A program made the position numbers and the translations under genes. Shown here one piece after another: positions 23,806 to 37,979 of a DNA stretch of 64,000 nucleotides (within the stretch, counting starts at the first letter, position 1; the number at the start of each line of letters is the position of its first letter). Below the pieces are notes generated by a model that was not told the origin of the DNA, made no database searches, and saw only the letters and a program-made list of their open reading frames with translations. This stretch comes from Agelas oroides (Eukaryota; Porifera; Demospongiae; Agelasida; Agelasidae): the NCBI GenBank assembly GCA_949130485.1, contig OX422205.1, positions 4,942,415-5,006,414 of the forward strand, read 5' to 3'.

Positions 23806-25360
23806 CCATTGACGGCACTATGCGCCGTTGGAGGAAATGGATTAGTTCGCAGGTCCCTACCTGTTTGTGCGCTTTTTGCACAAACGGTGTGTTTACATTT
23901 TTGAGATCCCCACACCCTCAGCTTCTTGTAGCTATGTTCCTTGCATTAGTTCAACGATTGTTCCGGGCTGGGTTTAGCCGTGAACTTGCGAGAATTTCCA
24001 TTGACGGCACTATGCGCAGTTGCAAGAAATTGATTAATTCGGAAGTCCCTACCGGTTTGTGCGCTTTTTGCACAAACGGTGTGTTTACATTTTTGAGCTC
24101 CCCACACCCTCAGCTTTTTGTAGCTATGTTCCTTGCATTAGTGCAACGATTGTTCCGGGCTAGGTTTAGCCGTGGACTTGCGTGAATTTCCATTGACGGC
24201 ACTATGCGCAGTTGCAAGAAATTGATCACTTCACAAGTCCCTACCGGTTTGTGCGCTTTTTGCACAAACTCAGTGTTTACATTTTTGAACTTCCCACACC
24301 ATAAGCTTGTTGTAGCTATGTTCCTTGCATTAGTGCAATGATTGTTCAAGGTTAGGTTTAGCCGTGAACTTAAATGAATTTCCATTGACGGCACTATGCT
24401 CCATAGGAGGAAATGGATTAGTTCGCAGGTCCCTACCGGTTTGTGCGCTTTTTGCACAAACGGAGTGTTTGCATTTTTGAGCTCCCCACACCCTCAGCTT
24501 CTTGTAGCTATGTTCCTTGCATTAGTGCAACGATTGTTCCGGGCTAGGGTTAGCCGTGAACTTGCGTGAATTTTCATTGACGGCACTATGTATCGTTGCA
24601 AAGAATTGATTATTTCGCAAGACCCTACCGGTTTGTGCGCTTTTTGCACAAACTCAGTGTTTTCATTTTTGAACTCCCCACACCGTCAGTTTCTTGTAGC
24701 TATGCTCCTTGCATTAGTGCAACGATTGTTCCTGGCTAGGATTAGCCGTGAACTTGCGAGAATTTCAATTGACGTCACTATTCGCCGATGCAAGAAATTG
24801 TTAATTTCGCAAGTCCCTACCGGTTTGTGCGCTTTTTGCACAAACTCAATGTTTACATTTTTGAACTTCCCACACCATAAGCTTCTTGTAGCTATGCTCC
24901 TTCCATTAGTGCAATGATTGTTCCGGGCTAGGTTTAGCTGTGAACTTGCGTGAATTTCCATTGACGGCACTATGCGCCGTTGGAAGAAATGGATTAGTTC
25001 GCAGGTCCCTACCGGTTTGTGCGCTTTTTGCACAAACGGTGTGTTTAAATTTTTGAGATCCCCACACCCTCAGCTTCTTGTAGCTATGTTCCTTGCATTA
25101 GTGCAACGATTGTTCCTGGCTAGGTTTAGCCGTGAACTTGCGTGAATTTCCATTGACGGCACTATGCGCTGTTGGAGGAAATGGATTAGTTCGCAGGTCC
25201 CTACCGGTTTGTGCGCTTTTTGCACAAACTCAGTGTTTACATTTTTGAACTCCCCACACCCTCAGTTTCTTGTAGCTATGCTTTTTGCATTAGTGCAACG
25301 ATTGTTCCGGGCTAGGGTTAGCCGTGAACTTGCGTGAATTTCCATTGACGTCACTATGCG
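23806..25360 (+). repeat. Duplicated block family III, copy 2
   Basis: Counterpart of 19,390-21,143. About 24,300-25,130 also pairs with 48,690-49,510 at exactly 24,384 bp (127 monomers), so the same series was copied at least twice over very different distances. Confidence 0.82.
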
Positions 25361-28300
25361 ACGTTGGAGGAAATGGATTAGTTCGCAGGTCCCTACCGGT
25401 TTGTGCGCTTTTTGCACAAACGGAGTGTTTACATTTTTGAGATCCCCACACCCTCAGCTTCTTGTAGCTATGTTCCTTACATTAGTGCAACGATTGTTCA
25501 GGGCTAGGGTTAGCCGTGAACTTGCGAGAATTTCATTGACGTCACTATTCGCCGTTGGAGGAAATTCTTTATTTCGCAAGTCCCTACCGGTTTGTGCGCT
25601 GTTTGCACAAACTCAATGTTTACATTTTTGAACTCCCCACACCATCAGCTTCTTGTAGCAATGTTCCTTGCATTAGTGCAACGATTGTTCCGGGCTAGGT
25701 TTAGTCGTGAACTTGCGTGAATTTCCATTGACGGCACTATGCGCCGTTGGAAGAAATGGATTAGTTCGCAGGTCCCTACCTGTTTGTGCGCTTTTTGCAC
25801 ATACGGTGTATTTACATTTTTGAGATCCCCACACCCTCAGCTTCTTGTAGTTATGTTCCTTGCATTAGTGCAACGATTGTTCCGGTCTAGGTTTAGCTGT
25901 GAACTTGCGAGAATTTTAATTGACGTCACTATGCGCCGTTGAAAGAAATTGTTTATTTCGCAAGTCCCTACCGGTTTGTGCGCTTTTTGTACAAGCTCAA
26001 TGCTTACATTTTTGAACTTCCCATACCCTCAGTTTCTTGTAACTATGCTCCTTGCATTAGTGCAACGATTGTTCCGGGCTAGGATTAGCCGTGAAGTTGC
26101 GTGAATTTCCGTTTACGGCACAATGCGCCGTTAGAGAAAATGGATTATTTCGCAGGTCCCTACCGGTTTGTGCGCTTTTTGCACAAACAGAGTGTTTACA
26201 TTTTTGAGCTCCCCATACCCTCAGCTTCTTGTAGCTATGTTCCTTACATTAGTACAACGATTGTTCAGGGCTAGGCTTAGCCGTGAACTTGGGAGAATTT
26301 CAATTGACGTCACTATGCGCCGTTGGAGGAAATTCTTTATTTCGCAAGTCCCTACCGGTTTGTGCGCTTTTTGCACAAACTCAATGTTTATATTTTTGAA
26401 CTCCCCACACCATCAGCTTCTTGTAGCTATGCTCCTTGCATTAGTGCAACGGTTGTTCCGGACTAGGTTTAGCCGTGAACTTGCGTGAATTTCCATTGAC
26501 GGCACTATGCGCCGTTGGAAGAAATGGATTAGTTCGCAGGTCCCTACCGGTTTGTGCGCTTTTTGCACAAACGGTGTGTTTACATTTTTGAGATCCCCAC
26601 ACCCTCAGCTTCTTGTAGCTATATTCCTTGCATTAGTGTAACGATTGTTCCGGGCTAGGTTTAGCCGTGAACTTGCGTGAATTTCCATTGACGGCACTAT
26701 GCGCAGTTGCAAGAAATTGATTAATTTGGAAATCCATACCTGTTTGTGCGCTTTTTGCACAAACGGTGTGTTTACATTATTGAGCTCCCCACACCCTCAG
26801 CTTCTTGTATCTATGTTCCTTGCATTAGTGCAACGATTGTTCCGGGCTAGGCTTAGCCGTGAACTTGCGAGAATTTCAATTGAGGCCAATATGCGCCGTT
26901 GCAAAAAATTGATTACTTCACAAGTCCCTACCGGTTTGTGCGCTTTTTGTACAAACTCAGTGTTTACATTTTTAAACTTCCCACACCCTTAGCTTCTTGT
27001 AGCTATGCTCCTTACATTAGTGCAACGATTGTTCCGGTCTATGTTTAGCTGTGAACTTGCGAGAATTTCAATTGAGGTCACTATGCGCAATTGCAAAAAA
27101 TTGATTACTTCGCAAGTCCCTACCGGTTTGTGCGCTTTTTGCACAAACGGAGTGTTTACATTTTTGAGCTACCCACACCCTCAGCTTCTTGTAGCTATGC
27201 TCCTTGCATTAGTGCAAGGATTGTTCAGGGCAGGGGTTAGCCGTGAACTTGCGAGAATTTCAATTGAGGTTACTATGCGCCGTTGCAAGAAATTGTTTAT
27301 TTCGCAAGTCCCTACCGGTTTGTGCGCTTTTTGTACAAACTCAATGTTTACATTTTAGAACTCCCCACAACATCAGCTTCTTGTAGCTATGCTCCTTGCA
27401 TTAGTGCAACGATTGTTCCGGGCTAGATTTAGCCGTGAACTTGCGAGAATTTCAATTGAGGTCACTATTCGCCATTGCAAAAAATTGATTAATTCGCAAG
27501 TCCCAACCGGTTTGTGCACTTTTTGCACAAACTCAGTGTTTACATTTTTGAACTCCCCACTCCGTCAGCTTCTTGTAGCTATGCTCCTTGCATTAGTGCA
27601 ACGATTGTTCCGGGCTAGGTTTAGCCGTGAACTTGCGTGAATTTCCATTGACGGCACAATGCGCAGTTGTAGAGAAAGGATTAGTTCGCAGGTCTCTACC
27701 GGTTTTTGCGCTTTTTGCACAAACGGAGTGTTTACATTTTTGAGATCCCCACACCCTCAGCTTCTTGTAGCTATGTTCCTTGCATTAGTGCAACGATTGT
27801 TCAAGGCTAGGTTTAGCCGTGAACTTGCGTGAATATTTATTGACGGCACTATGCGCCGTTGGAGGAAATGGATTAGTTCGCAGGTCCCTACCGGTTTGTG
27901 CGTTTTTTGCACAAACTCAGTGTTTACATTTTTGAACTTCCCACACCCTCACTTTCTTGTAGATATGCTCCTTGCATTAGTGCAACGATTGTTCCGGGCT
28001 AGGTTTAGCCGTGAACTTGCGTGAATTTCCATTGACAGCACTATGCGCAGTTGCAAGAAATTGATTACTTCGCAAGTCCCTACCGGTTTGTGCGCTTTTT
28101 GCACAAACGGTGTGTTTATATTTTTGAGCTCCCCACACCCTCAGCTTCTTGTAGCTATGTTCTTTGCATTAGTGCAACGATTATTCCAGGCTAGGTTTAG
28201 CCGTGAACTTGCGTGAATTTCCATTGACAGCACTATGCGCAGTTGCAAGAAATTGATTACTTCGCAAGTCCCTACCGGTTTGTGCGCTTTTTGCACAAAC

Positions 28301-28399
28301 GGAGTGTTTACATTTTTGAACTTCCCACACCCTCAGCTTCTTGTAGCTATGCTCCTTGCATTAGTGCAACGATTGTTCCGGGCTAGGTTTAGCCGTGAA

Positions 28400-29540
28400 C
28401 TTGCGAGAATTTGAATTGAGGCCACTATGGGCCTTTGCAAAAAATTGATTACTTCGCAAGTCCCTACCGGTTTTGTGCGCTTTTTGTACAAACTCAGTGT
28501 TTACATTTTTAAACTGCCCACACCCTTAGCTTCTTGTAGCTATGGTCCTTGCATTAGTGCAACGATTGTTCCGGTCTAGGTTTAGCCGTGAACTTGCGTG
28601 AATTTCAATTGAGGTCACTATGCGCCATTGCAAAAAATTGATTACTTCGCAAGTCCCTACCGGTTTGTGCACTTTTTGCACAAACTCAGTGTTTACATTA
28701 TTGAACTTCCCACACCCTCAGCTTCTTGTTGCTATGCTCCTTGCACTAGTGCAACGATTGTTCCGGGCTAGGTTTAGCCGTGAACATGCGAGAATTTGAA
28801 TTGAGGCCACTATGGGCCGTTGCAAAAAATTGATTACTTCGCAAGTCCCTACCGACTTGTGCGCTTTTTGTACAAACTCAGTGTTTACATTTTTAAACTG
28901 CCCACACCCTTAGCTTCTTGTAGCTATGGTCCTTGCATTAGTGCAACGATTGTTCCGGTCTAGGTTTAGCCGTGAACTTGCGAGAATTTCAATTGAGGTC
29001 ACTATGCGCCATTGCAAAAAATTGATTACTTCGCAAGTCCCTACCGGTTTGTGCACTTTTTGCACAAACTCAGTGTTTACATTATTGAACTCCCCACACC
29101 CTCAGCTTCTTGTTGCTATGCTCCTTGCACTAGTTCAACGATTGTTCCGGGCTAGGGTTAGCCGTGAACTTGCGTGAATTTCCATTGACGGCACAATGCG
29201 CCGTTGGAGGAAATGGATTAGTTCGCAGGTCCCTACAGGTTTGTGCGCTTTTTGCACAAACGGTGTGTTTACATTTTTGAGATCCCCACACCCTCAGCTT
29301 CTTGTAGCTATGTTCCTTGCATTAGTGCAACGATTGTTCCGGGCTAGGTTTAGCCTTGAACTTGCGAGAATTTGAATTGAGGCCACTATGGGCCGTTGCA
29401 AAAAATTGATTATTTCGCAAGTCCCTACCGACTTGTGCGCTTTTTGTACAAACTCAGTGTTTACATTTTTAAACTGCCCACATCCTTAGCATCTTGTAGC
29501 TATGGTCCTTGCATTAGTGCAACGATTGTTCCGGTCTAGG
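28400..29540 (+). repeat. Local amplification of the ATGGGCC monomer
   Basis: A monomer with GAATTTGAATTGAGGCCAC followed by ATGGGCC occurs at 28,427, 28,812 and 29,388 (spacings 385 and 576 bp, i.e. two and three units). Its linked marks are AAACTGCCCACACCC and ATGGTCCTTGC. The single copy at 9,798 is the likely relative outside this cluster. GGTTTTGTGCG is shared by 9,798 and 28,427, whereas GACTTGTGCG marks the other two. Confidence 0.8.
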
Positions 29541-29544
29541 TTTA

Positions 29545-32215
29545 GCCGTGAACTTGTGAGAATTTCAATTGAGGTCACTATGCGCCATTGCAAAAAATTG
29601 ATTACTTCGCAAGTCCCTACCGGTTTGTGCACTTTTTGCACAAACTCAGTGTTTACATTTTTGAACTCCCCACACCCTCAGCTTCATGCAGCTATGGTCC
29701 TTGCATTAGTGCAACGATTGTTCCGGCCTAGGGATAGCCTTGAACTTGCGTGAATTTCCATTGACGGCACTATGCGCCGTTGGTGGAAATGGTTACTTCG
29801 CAGGTCTCTACCGGTTTGTGCGCTTTTTGCACAAACCGAGCGTTTAAATTTTTCAGATCCCCACACCCTCAGCTTCTTGTAGCTATGTTCCTTGCATTAG
29901 TGCAATGATTGTTCAAGGTTAGGTTTAGCCGTGAACTTGCGAGAATTTCAATTGACGTGACTATGCGCCGTTGCAAGAAATTGTTTATTTCGCAAGTCCC
30001 TACCGGTTTGTGCGCTTTTGTACAAACTCAATGTTTACATTTTAGAACTCCCCACAACATCAGCTTCTTGTAGCTATGCTCCTTGCATTAGTGCAACGAT
30101 TGTTCCGGGCTAGGTTTAGCCGTGAACTTGCGTGAATTTCCATTGACGGCACTATGCGCCGTTGGAGGAAATGGATTAGTTCGCAGGTCCCTACCTGTTT
30201 GTGCGCTTTTTGCACAAACTCAGTGTTTTCATTTTTGAACTCCACACACCCTCAGTTTCTTGTAGCTATGCTCCTTGCATTAGTGCAACGATTGATCCTG
30301 GCTAGGGTTAGCCGTGAACTTGCGTGAATTTCCATTGACGGCACTATGCGCAGTTGCAAGAAATCGATTAATTCGGAAGTCCCTACCGGTTTTTACGCTT
30401 TTTTCACAAACGGTGTGTTTACATTTTTGAGCTACCCACACCCTCAGCTTCTTGTAGCTATGTTCTTTGCATTAGTGCAACGATTATTCCAGGCTAGGTT
30501 TAGCCGTGAACTTGCGTGAATTTCCATTGACGGCACTATGCGCAGTTGCAAGAAATTGATTACTTCGCAAGTCCCTACCGGTTTGTGCGCTTTTTGCACA
30601 AACTCAGTGTTTACATTTTTGAAATTCCCACACCCTCAGCTTCTTGTACCTATGCTCCTTGCATTAGTGCAACGATTGTTCCGGGCTAGGTTTAGCCGTG
30701 AACTTGCGAGAATTTCAATTGAGGTCACTATGCGCCATTGCAAAAAATTGATTACTTCGCAAGTCCCAACCAGTTTGTGCACTTTTTGCACAAACTTAGT
30801 GTTTACATTTTTGAACTCCCCACTCCCTCAGCTTCTTGTAGCTATGGTCCTTGCATTAGTGCAACGATTGTTCCGGGCTAGGTTTAGCCGTGAACTTGCG
30901 TGAATTTCCATTGACGGCACAATGCGCCGTTGGAGGAAATGGATTAGTTCGCAGGTCTCTACCGCTTTGTTCGCTTTTTGCACAAACGGAGTGTTTACAA
31001 TTTTGAGATCCCCACACCCTCAGCTTCTTTTAGCTATGTTCCTTACATTAGTGCAACGATTGTTCCGGGCTAGGGTTAGCCGTGAACTTGCGAGAATTTC
31101 AATTGAGGTCACTATGCGCTGTTGCAAAAAATTGATTACTTCGCAAGTCCCTACTGGTTTGTACACTTTTTGCACAAACTCAGTGTTTACATTTATGAAC
31201 TTCCCACACCCTCAGTTTCTTGTAGCTATGCTCCTTGCATTAGTGCAACGTTTGTTCCGGGCTAGGGTTAGCCGTGAACTTGCGTGAATTTCCATTGACG
31301 GCACTATGCGCCGTTAGAGAAAATGGATTACTTCGCAGGTCCCTACCTGTTTGTGCGCTTTTTGCACAAACGGATTGTTTACATTTTTGAGCTCCCCACA
31401 CACTCAGCTTCTTGTAGCTATGTTCCTTGCAATAGTGCAACGATTGTTCCGGGTTAGGGTTAGCCGTGAACTTGCGTGAATTTCCATTGACGGCAATATG
31501 CGCCGTTGAAAAAAATTGATTACTTCGGAAGTCGCTACCGGTTTGTGCGCTTTTTGCACAAACTCAGTGTTTTCATTTTTGAACTCCCCACACCATCAGC
31601 TTCTTGTAGCTATGCTCCTTGCTTTAGTGCAACAATTGTTCCGGGCTAGGTTTAGCCGTGAACTTGCGTGAATTTCCATTGTCGGCACTATGCGCAGTTT
31701 CAAGAAATTGATTACTTCGCAAGTCTCTACCGGTTTGTGCGCTTTTTGCACAAACTCAGTGTTTAAATTTTTGAACTTCCCACACCCTCAGCTTCTTGTA
31801 GCTATGCTACTTGCACTAGTTCAACGAATGTTCCGGGCTAGGGTTAGCCGTGAACTTGCGTGAATTTCCATTGACTGCACTATGCGCCGTTGGAGGAAAT
31901 GGATTAGTTCGCAGGTCCCTACCGGTTTGTTCGCTTTTTGCACAAACAGAGTGTTTACATTTTTGAGATCCCCACACCCTCAGCTTCTTGTAGCTATGTT
32001 CCTTGCATTAGTGTAACGATTGTTCCGGGTAAGGTTTAGCCGTGAACTTGCGTGAATTTCCATTGACGGCACTATGCGCAGTTGCAAGAAATTGATTAAT
32101 TCGGAAGTCCCTACCGGTTTGTGCACTTTTTGCACAAACGGTGTGTTTACATTTTTGAGCTACCCACACACTCAGCTTCTTGTAGCTATGTTCCTTGCAT
32201 TAGTGCAACGATTGT
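29545..32215 (+). repeat. Long-range duplicated block, copy 2 (offset 18,820)
   Basis: Counterpart of 10,725-13,585. Shared private variants include CAGCCTAGG-region changes with AGCCTTGAAC, the TTTACGCTTTTTTCAC unit near 30,400 and AACGTTTGTTCCGG near 31,248. It lacks one monomer near 31,590 relative to copy 1. Confidence 0.85.
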
Positions 32216-33399
32216 TCTGGGCTAGGTTTAGCCGTGAACTTGCGAGAATTTCAATTGAGGCCATTATGCGCCGTTGCAAAAAATTGATTACTTCGCAAGT
32301 CCCTACCGGTTTGTGCGCTTTTTGTACAAACTCGGTATTTACATTTTTGAGATCCCCACACCCTCAGCTTCTTGTAACTATGTTCCTTACATTAGTGCAA
32401 CGATTGTTCAGGGCTAGGGTTAGCCGTCAACTTGCGAGAATTTCAATTGACGTCACTATGCGCATTTGCAAGAAATTGTTTATTTCGGAAGTCCCTACCG
32501 GTTTGTGCGCTTTTTGTACAAACTCAATTATTACATTTATGAACTCCCCACACCATCAGATTCTTGTAGCTATGCTCCTTCCATTAGTGCAGCGATTGTT
32601 CCGGGCTAGGTTTTGCCGTGAAGTTGAGTGAATTTCCATTGACCGCACTATGCGCCGTTGGAGGAAATGGTTTACTTCGCAGGTCCCTACCTGTTTGTGC
32701 GCTTTTTGCACAAACGGTGTGTTTACATTTTTGAGATCCCCACACCCTCAGCTTCTTGTAGCTATGTTCATTGCATTAGTGCAACGATTGTTCCGGGCTA
32801 GGGTTAGCCGTGAACTGGCGTGAATTTCCATTGCCGGCACTATGCGCCGTTGGATGAAATGGATTATTTCGCAGGTCCCTACCGATTTGTGCGCTTTTTG
32901 CACAAACGGTGTGTTTATATTTTTGAGATCCCCACACCCTCAGCTTCTTGTAGCTATGTTCCTTCCTTTAGTGTAACGATTGTTCCGGGCTAGGTTTAGC
33001 CGTGAACTTGCGTGAATTTCAATTGAGGCCACTATGCGCCGTTGCAAAAAATTCATTACTTCGCAAGTCCCTACCAGTTTGTTCGCTTTTTGAACAAACG
33101 GTGTGTTTACATTTTTGAGATCGCCACACCCTCAGCTTCTTGTAGCTATGTTCCTTTTATTAGTGCAACGATTGTTCCGGGCTAGGGTTAGCCGTGAACT
33201 TGCGTGAATTTCCATTGACGGCAATATGCACCGTTGCAAAAAAATTGATTACTTCGCAAGACCCTACCTGTTTGTGCGCTTTTTGCACAAACTCAGTGTT
33301 TTCATTTTTGAACTCCCCACACCCTCAGCTTCTTGTAGCTATGTTCCTTGCATTAGTGCAACGATTGTTCCGGGCTAGGTTTAGCCGTGGACTTGCTTG

Positions 33400-36300
33400 A
33401 ATTTCCATTGACGGCACTATGCGCAGTTGCAAGAAATTGATAACTTCACAAGTCCCTACCGGTTTGTGCGCTTTTTGCACAAACTCAGTGTTTACATTTT
33501 TGAACTTCCCACACCCTCAGCTTCTTGTAGCCATGCTCCTTGCATTAGTGCAACGATTGTTCCGGGCTAGGTTTAGCCGTGAACTTGCGTGAATTTCCAT
33601 TGACGGCACTATGCGCCGTTGGATGAAATGGATTATTTCGCAGGTCCCTACCGGTTTGTGCGCTTTTTGCACAAACGGTGTGTTTACATTTTTGAGATCC
33701 CCACACCCTCAGCTTCTTGTAGCTATGTTCCTTGCTTTAGTGTAACGATTGTTCCGGGCTAGGTTTAGCCGTGAACTTGCGTGAATTTCAATTGAGGCCA
33801 CTATGCGCCGTTGCAAAAAATTCATTACTTCGCAAGTCCCTACCGGTTTGTGCGCTTTTTGAACAAACGGTGTGTTTACATTTTTGAGATCGCCACACCC
33901 TCAGCTTCTTGTAGCTATGTTCCTTTTATTAGTGCAACAATTGTTCCGGGCTAGGGTTAACCGTGAACTTGCGTGAATTTCCATTGACGGCAATATGCAC
34001 CTTTGCAAAAAATTGATTACTTCGCAAGACCCTACCGGTTTGTGTGCTTTTTACACAAACTCAGTGTTTTCATTTTTGAACTTCCCACACCCTCAGTTTC
34101 TTGTTGATATTCTCCTTGCATTAGTGCAACGATTGTTCCTGGCTAGGGTTAGCCGTGAACTTGCGAGAATTTCAATTGACGTCACTATTCGCCGTTGGAA
34201 GAAATGGATTAGTTCGCAAGTCCCTACCTGTTTGTGCGCTTTTTGAACAAACGGTGTGTTTACATTTTTGAGATCACCACACCTTCAGCTTCTTGTAGCA
34301 ATGTTCCTTTTATTAGTGCAACGATTGCTCCGGGCTAGGGTTAGCCGTGAACTTGCGTAAATTTCCATTGACGGCAATATGCACCGTTGCAAAAAATTGA
34401 TTACTTCGCAAGACCCTACCGGTTTGTGTGCTTTTTACACAAACTCAGTGTTTTCATTTTTGAACTCCCCACATCCTCAGCTTCTTGTAGCTATGCTCCT
34501 TGCACTAGTTCAACGATTGTTCCTGGCTAGGGTTAGCCGTAAACTTGCGTGAATTTCCATTGACGGCACTATGCGCCGTTGGAGGAAATGGATTAGTTCG
34601 CAGGTCCCTACCGGTTTCTGCGCTTTTTGCACAAACGGTGTGTTTACATTTTTGAGATCCCAACACCCTCAGCTTCTTGTAGCTATGTTCCTTGCATTAG
34701 TGTAACGATTGTTCCGGGCTAGGTTTAGCCGTGAACTTGCGTGAATTTCCATTGACGGCACTATGCGCAGTTGCAAGAAATTGATTAATTCGGAAGTCCC
34801 TACCGGTTTGTGCGCTTTTTGCACAAACGGTGTGTTTACATTTTTGAGCTCGCCACACCCTCAGCTTCTTGTAGCTATGTTCCTTGCATTAGTGCAACGA
34901 TTGTTCCAGGCTAGGTTTAGCCGTGGACTTGCGTGAATTTCCCTTGACGGCACTATGCGCAGTTGCAAGAAATTGATTACTTCACAAGTCCCTACCGGTT
35001 TGTGCGCTTTTTGCACAAACTCAGTGTTTACATTTTTGAACTTCCCACACCCTCAGCTTCTTGTAGCTATGCTCCTTGCATTGGTGCAACGATTGTTCCG
35101 GGCTAGGTTTAGCCGTGAACTTGCGTGAATTTCAATTGACGGCACTATGCGCAGTTGCAAGAAATTGTTTATTTCGCAGTTCCCTACCGGTTTGTGCGCT
35201 TTTTGCACAAACGGAGTGTTTACATTTTTGAGATCCCCACACCCTCAGCTTCTTGTAGCTATGTTCCTTGCATTAGTGCAACGATTGTTCCGGGCTAGGT
35301 TTAGCCGTGAACTTGCGTGAATTTCCATTGACGGCACTATGCGCAGTTGCAAGAAATTGATTAATTCGGAAGTCCCTACCGGTTTGTGCGCTTTTTGCAC
35401 AAACTCAGTGTTTACATTTTTGAGCTCCCCACACACTCAGCTTCTTGTAGCTATGTTCCTTGCATTAGTGCAACGATTGTTCCGGTGTACGTTTAGCCGT
35501 GAACTTGCGAGAATTTCAATTGAGATCACTATGCGCCATTGCAAGAAATTGATTATTTCGCAAGTCCCTACCGGTTTGTGCACTATTTGGACAAACTCAG
35601 TGTTTACATTTTTGAACTCCCCACACCCTCAGCTTCTTGTAGCTATGGTCCTTGCATTAGTGCAACGATTGTTCCGGGCTAGGGTTAGCCGTGAACTTGC
35701 GTGAATTTCCATTGACGGCACTATGCGCCGTTGGATGAAATGGATTATTTCGCAGGTCCCTACCGGTTTGTGCGCTTTTTGCCCAAACGGTGTGTTTACA
35801 TTTTTGAGATCCCCACACCCTCAGCTTCTTGTAGCTATGTTCCTTGCTTTAGTGTAACGATTGTTCCGGGCTAGGTTTAGCCGTGAACTTGCGTGAATTT
35901 CAATTGAGGCCACTATGCGCCGTTGCAAAAAATTGATTTTTCGCAAGTCTTTACCGGTTTGTGCGCTTTTTGAACAAACGGTGTGTTTACATTTTTGAGA
36001 TCCCCACACCCTCAGCTTCTTGTAGCTATGTTCCTTTTATTAGTGCAACGATTGTTCCGGGCTAGGGTTAGCCGTGAACTTGCGTGAATTGCCATTGACG
36101 GCAATATTCACCGTTGCAAAAAATTGATTACTTCGCAAGACCCTACCGGTTGGTGCGCTTTTTGCACAAACTCAGTGTTTTCATTTTTGAACTCCCCACA
36201 CCCTCAGCTTCTTGTAGCTATATTCCTTGCATTAGTGCAACGATTGTTCCGGGCTAGGTTTAGCCGTGGATTTGCGTGAATTTCCATTGACGGCACTATG

Positions 36301-37650
36301 CGCAGTAGCAAGAAATTGATTACTTCACAAGTCCCTACCGGTTTGTGCGCTTTTTGCACAAACTCAGTGTTTACATTTTTGAACTTCCCACACCCTCAGC
36401 TTCTTGTAGCTATGCTCGTTGTATTAGTGCAACGATTGTTCCGAGCTAGGTTTAGCCGTGAACTTGCGCGAATTTCAAATGACGGCACTATGCGCAGTTG
36501 CAAGAAATTGATTACTTCGCAAGTCCCTACCGGTTTGTGCGCTTTTTGTACAAATTCAGTGTTTACATTTTTAAACTTCCCACACCCTTAGCTTCTTGTA
36601 GCTATGCTCCTTGCATTTGTGCAACAATTGTTCCGGTCTAGGTTTAGCCGTGAACTTGCGAGAATTTCAATTGAGGTCACTATGCGCTATTGCAAAAAAT
36701 TGATTACTTCGGAAGTCCCTACCGGTTTGTGAACTTTTTGCACAAACTCAGTGTTTACATTTTTGAACTTCCCACACCCTCAGTTTCTTGTAGATATTCT
36801 CCTTGCATTAGTGCAACGATTGTTCCTGGCTAGGGTTAGCCGTGAACTTGCGAGAATTTCAATTGACGTCACTATTCGCAGTTGGAAGAAATGGATTAGT
36901 TCGCAAGTCCCTACCTGTTTGTGCGCTTTTTGAACAAACGGTGTGTTTACATTTTTGAGAACACCACACCCTCAGCTTCTTGTAGCTATGTTCCTTTTAT
37001 TAGTGCAACGATTGTTCCGGGCTAGGGTTAGCCGTGAACATGCGTGAATTTCCATTGACGGCAATATGCACCGTTGCAAAAAATTGATTACTTCGCAAGA
37101 CCCTACCGGTTTGTGTGCTTTTTGCACAAACTCAGTGTTTTCATTTTTGAACTCCCCACAACCTCAGTTTCTTGTAGCTATGCTCCTTGCACTAGTTCAA
37201 CGATTGTTCCTGGCTAGGGTTAGCCGTAAACTTGCGTGAATTTCCATTGACGGCACTATGCGCCGTTGGAGAAAATGGATTAGTTCGCAGGTCCCTACCG
37301 GTTTGTGCGCTTTTTGCACAAACGGTGTGTTTACATTTTTGAGATCCCCACACCCTCAGCTTCTTGTAGCTATGTTCCTTGCATTAGTGTAACGATTGTT
37401 CCGGGCTAGGTTTAGCAGTGAACTTGCGTGAATTTCCATTGACGGCACTATGCGCAGTTGCAAGAAATTGATTAATTCGGAAGTCCCTACCGGTTTGTGC
37501 GCTTTTTGCACAAACGGTGTGTTTACATTTTTGAACTCCCCACACCCTCAGCTTCTTGCAGCTATGTTCCTTGCATTAGTGCAGCGATTGTTCAGGGCTA
37601 GGTTTAGCCGTGGACTTGCGTGAATTTCCATTGACGGCACTATGCGCAGT
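33400..37650 (+). repeat. Duplicated block family II, copies 2 and 3 side by side
   Basis: Two adjacent relatives of 15,270-17,880. The GATATTCTCC variant occurs near 34,105 and 36,793, the GCAATATGCACC unit at about 33,226, 33,993, 34,379 and 37,066, and the CACTATTTGGACAAAC unit near 35,582. Short 768-bp (four-monomer) repeats also occur here, for example 32,829 versus 33,597, so this stretch was amplified locally as well as copied from afar. Confidence 0.78.
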
Positions 37651-37979
37651 TGCAAGAAATTGATTACTTCGCAAGTCCCTACCGGTTTGTGCGCTTTTTG
37701 TACAAATTCAGTGTTTACATTTTTAAACTTCTCACACCCTTAGTTTCTTGTAGCTATGCTCCTTGCATTAGTGCAACAATTGTTCCGGTCTAGGTTTAGC
37801 CGTGAACTTGCGAGAATTTCAATTGAGGTCACTATGCACCATTGCAAAAAATTGATTACTTCACAAGTCCCTACCTGTTTGTTCACTTTTTGCACAAACT
37901 CAGTGTTTACATTTTTGAACTTCCCACACCCTCAGTTTCATGTAGATATGCTCCTTGCATTAGTGCAATAGTTGTTCCG

